Assembly (NCBI GenBank): GCA_022561215.1
Contig: JADFRQ010000008.1
Span: 21,140 to 85,139 of the forward strand
Direction: 5' to 3'
From: Chloroflexota bacterium
GTDB taxonomy: Bacteria; Chloroflexota; Anaerolineae; Anaerolineales; E44-bin32
Length of the DNA: 64,000 nucleotides
Shown: piece by piece, positions 61,812 through 64,000 of the stretch
How positions within the stretch are numbered: position 1 is the first letter of the stretch
Layout of the letters: every line of letters starts with the position of its first letter
Translations under genes and position numbers: made by a program
Notes under the pieces: generated by a model
Told to the model about the DNA's origin: nothing
Databases searched by the model: none
The model's input: the letters and a program-made list of their open reading frames with translations, nothing else

Positions 61812-62763
61812 GATCGTCTCCTTCGACAATATCCATAAAGATCTCTTCAAGTGCATAAGTCTTCTGTCCAAAGTGGGTTACCGTTATCTGGTCGTCTGAC
61901 ATGACCAGGCGCAGTAGCTGGTCTTTAGCGGCAGCATCATCTGTCACGGCTACTTGCCACGTCGTTCCGGAGTCCACGGTCACGACTTCGATGTCTGTCA
62001 CCCATGCCTGAGAGCGAACCCGCTCCTGAGCCGATCCTGCGTCGCCTTCAATCACCAGAGAGTAAATGGTGCCCTGGCTGCCGGCCAGTAGCTCTTCAAT
62101 CGGCGCCAGGGCCACGAGTTTGCCGTGGTTCAAGATGGCCACGTTATCGCTCACTCGCTGCACGTCGTCGAGAATGTGGGTTGAGTAGAAAATGGTGGCA
62201 TGTTTTTGAATTCTCTTCATCACCTTCAGCACATCGCGCCGTCCCATCGGATCCAGTGCCGCCGCAGGTTCATCGAGGATCAGCAGGTCCGGAAAGTTGA
62301 TCTGCGCCTGAGCGATTCCCAGCCGCTGGCGCTCACCCCCGGAGAAGCCCTTGATGGACCGGTCCGCTTTGTCCGCCAGACCTACCAACTCGAGCGTTTC
62401 CGATATGCGCGCCTCGATTTCATCAGCGGGTCCGCGATAGTAGAAGCGGGCCTTGAAACGAAGTGTCTCGCGGGCGGTCATGTGCTCGTAGAAGCGCGGA
62501 TCTTGAGCCAAATAACCAATGCGCTTACGAATCTCAACGCTGTCTTCAACGATATCCTGTTCGAAAATTGCTCCCCCTCCCGACGTCGGTCGCGTCAGCC
62601 CCAGCAGCAGCTTTATGGCCGTCGTTTTCCCGGCACCGTTGGGCCCCAAGAAGCCGAATATCGAATTCTTAGGTACCTGCAAGTTGAGGGAATCGAGCGC
62701 CGCCACGCCGTTGTAGGTTTTGCTCAAACCCTTTGTATCAATGACTAAATCAGATGGTTCCAT
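61804..62763 (-). CDS. ABC transporter ATP-binding protein
   Basis: 319 residues. Walker A GPNGAGKT, Q-loop YLAQDPRFYEHMT, signature FSGGERQRLGIAQA, Walker B LLILDEPAAALDP, and the H-loop STHILDDVQR. A C-terminal ~90-residue domain follows, typical of CcmA/ABC-2 drug and lipid exporters. ATG 62763 (MEPSDLVID) has AGGAGA 7 nt upstream; the frame is open to 62799. Function with the permease downstream. A small lipoprotein gene lies just upstream on the same strand and may be cotranscribed. Confidence 0.95.
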   Translation of the reverse strand: MEPSDLVIDTKGLSKTYNGVAALDSLNLQVPKNSIFGFLGPNGAGKTTAIKLLLGLTRPTSGGGAIFEQDIVEDSVEIRKRIGYLAQDPRFYEHMTARETLRFKARFYYRGPADEIEARISETLELVGLADKADRSIKGFSGGERQRLGIAQAQINFPDLLILDEPAAALDPMGRRDVLKVMKRIQKHATIFYSTHILDDVQRVSDNVAILNHGKLVALAPIEELLAGSQGTIYSLVIEGDAGSAQERVRSQAWVTDIEVVTVDSGTTWQVAVTDDAAAKDQLLRLVMSDDQITVTHFGQKTYALEEIFMDIVEGDDHG

Positions 62764-62866
62764 GTCGCTTCTCCTCGTGCGAAAACAAGTTTGTTGCATG
62801 CACTTTAATGCGAAGACGCGCAGAAGCCCGCATTATCAGCATGAAAAACTGAGATTCCAACAGAGG

Positions 62867-63355
62867 CTACTGTAGCGGCACTCTGATGGTGATTTCCATG
62901 CTGTCTTCAGTGATGTCTACACTTACAAACTCAACATCGTCGTTGTCTGAAGCTTCGTCCGCAAATGCCTCCGCCATCACATCGTTGACATGAGTAACGC
63001 GAGGGTGATCGATATCAAGCCCGGCGATGTCGACGGCGGTGATTTCGGCCTCCAGTGCCCCATCTTTTGCAGACATGGTCAGATCTACACTGCCCGGGAC
63101 CGTCGAACCATCCGAATTCGTGTACGTGCCAAACATACGGATGAAGCCAGGCTGCATATCGATGCTGGTGATGTCATCGAGTAGGTTGTCGTCATCCTGT
63201 TCGACGAAACTGAATCGAAGAAGCCGGTTGACGGCACTTTCAGACAGGGGGACGGTGATTTCAACACTATCATCGTCAATAGAGATGCTGGTCCCGCAGG
63301 CCGTCGCTGCCACAGCCATAATCAGCAGGAATGGAGCCCACTTTGTGAGGTGCAA
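62867..63355 (-). CDS. small acidic lipoprotein of unknown function
   Basis: 162 residues from TTG 63355, with a lipoprotein signal peptide (lipobox ATAC, about 20). The mature part is rich in Asp and Ser (IDDDSVEITVPL, EQDDDNLLDDITS) and has no family I recognise. It lies 103 bp upstream of the ABC genes, so it might assist that transporter. The ribosome-binding site AGGT stands 5 nt from the TTG. Confidence 0.65.
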   Translation of the reverse strand: MHLTKWAPFLLIMAVAATACGTSISIDDDSVEITVPLSESAVNRLLRFSFVEQDDDNLLDDITSIDMQPGFIRMFGTYTNSDGSTVPGSVDLTMSAKDGALEAEITAVDIAGLDIDHPRVTHVNDVMAEAFADEASDNDDVEFVSVDITEDSMEITIRVPLQ

Positions 63356-64000
63356 CCACTACCTATGCACAAGCTTCCCATCGTTTTTCATTTTCTCTCT
63401 CTCCTTCTTCATTGCTTAGATCCAAGTCGGTTTTGCGACTCGCTGACGGAAGACATGAAGACGCATATCTTCAATTTGAAACGCAAAGGCCGATCTACTT
63501 TGAGTCGGACTTGCCTTGGTTGATGAAATTGTGAGGCAAAGACGCCAGGTCCTGGTCCCACCCCCAGGCGGCGCGGTGGTTTAGTCGTACTTCTTAGACA
63601 ACACCCTCACCCAAACGATGGTTACGCTTATACGATCGAGATCATCGGCAGCCTAATCGAAAGTGCCCTCGATTGTTGTCCACGCCATCAGCGAAAAAGG
63701 TCCGGACCAGCGCGCTGAGGCCGGATCCGGCTCCACTCGTAGAGTGCTTTCGAAGATCCTGCGTACTTTGCGGGGCAGCGAATGTTTAGGGCAAAATGCT
63801 ATCTCTAATCACAGCATCACATGAAGAAATCTTGAGGCCGGAGATAGCGATGATGTTTCTGCCTAACAATCACTGGATGGACAATGCCCATCCATTTCCA
63901 TAATTTAGATCGAGGCGGCCCATATACGATTGGATTATCGAGTATATGCGAGTGATTGCCGTCTAATCTTGAGAATCGATATGTGCAGAATTGCGAGCAA
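63356..64000. other. right-edge region, no gene seen
   Basis: 645 bases upstream of the lipoprotein gene to the window edge. Stop codons occur in all frames at short intervals. No tRNA, repeat or recognisable coding segment was seen; its promoter for the gene at 63355 should lie here. Confidence 0.4.

Overview
The window looks like chromosomal DNA from an Anaerolineae-type member of the Chloroflexota (inference). The grounds are the set of secreted proteins anchored by cysteine-paired S-layer-homology (SLH) domains, lipoprotein signal peptides, an LCP-family protein, PHP-like mixtures of TTG/GTG/ATG starts and purine-rich Shine-Dalgarno sites. No rRNA, tRNA, CRISPR array, transposase or phage gene was recognised.

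Layout. 1-19.4 kb holds housekeeping and signalling genes: a partial ClpB/ClpC ATPase, two related hybrid histidine kinases with receiver domains, MutY, a TolB-like lipoprotein, a divergent FtsH broken at a G10 tract, a PDZ/S41-like lipoprotein that has lost its catalytic residues, the coupled pair thrC-thrB, a GAF histidine kinase, an LCP protein and a receiver-GGDEF diguanylate cyclase. 20.1-39.7 kb is the most distinctive part: eight consecutive minus-strand genes, each coding for a signal peptide, an extracellular domain and the same ~190-residue triple SLH cassette. The domains are a PL11-like rhamnogalacturonan lyase, two PL1-like pectate lyases, a GH28-like polygalacturonase, a beta-helix protein and three proteins resembling the GHL15 group with a golvesin-like domain. 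Together they read as a cell-surface pectin-degrading apparatus. A conserved direct-repeat motif lies in the three large gaps and suggests three transcription units (H-G, F-E, D-C-B-A, naming the genes from right to left H to A in reverse). The gene 3' ends carry palindromes and ~102-bp copies of the last SLH codons plus palindrome.

40-55.5 kb is a metabolic region: a metallophosphoesterase, a glycine-amidinotransferase-like enzyme, a cyclic-2,3-diphosphoglycerate-synthetase-like GTPase, and a fatty-acid or polyketide-like group (three SDR oxidoreductases, thiolase, acyl-CoA dehydrogenase, MaoC dehydratase), with a DUF985 cupin, a kinase-aminotransferase fusion and a LutB-LutC fusion. Four genes here carry frameshifts or in-frame TAG codons, so the region is either decaying or has consensus errors.

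55.7-63.4 kb holds a GH114-like lipoprotein, two polytopic membrane proteins, an MFS exporter, and an ABC-2 ATPase/permease pair with a small lipoprotein. The last 0.6 kb shows no gene.

Genes A-H in the text: A 20145-22070, B 22277-24130, C 24298-26223, D 26312-28843, E 29273-32044, F 32149-34701, G 35071-37518, H 37612-39741.
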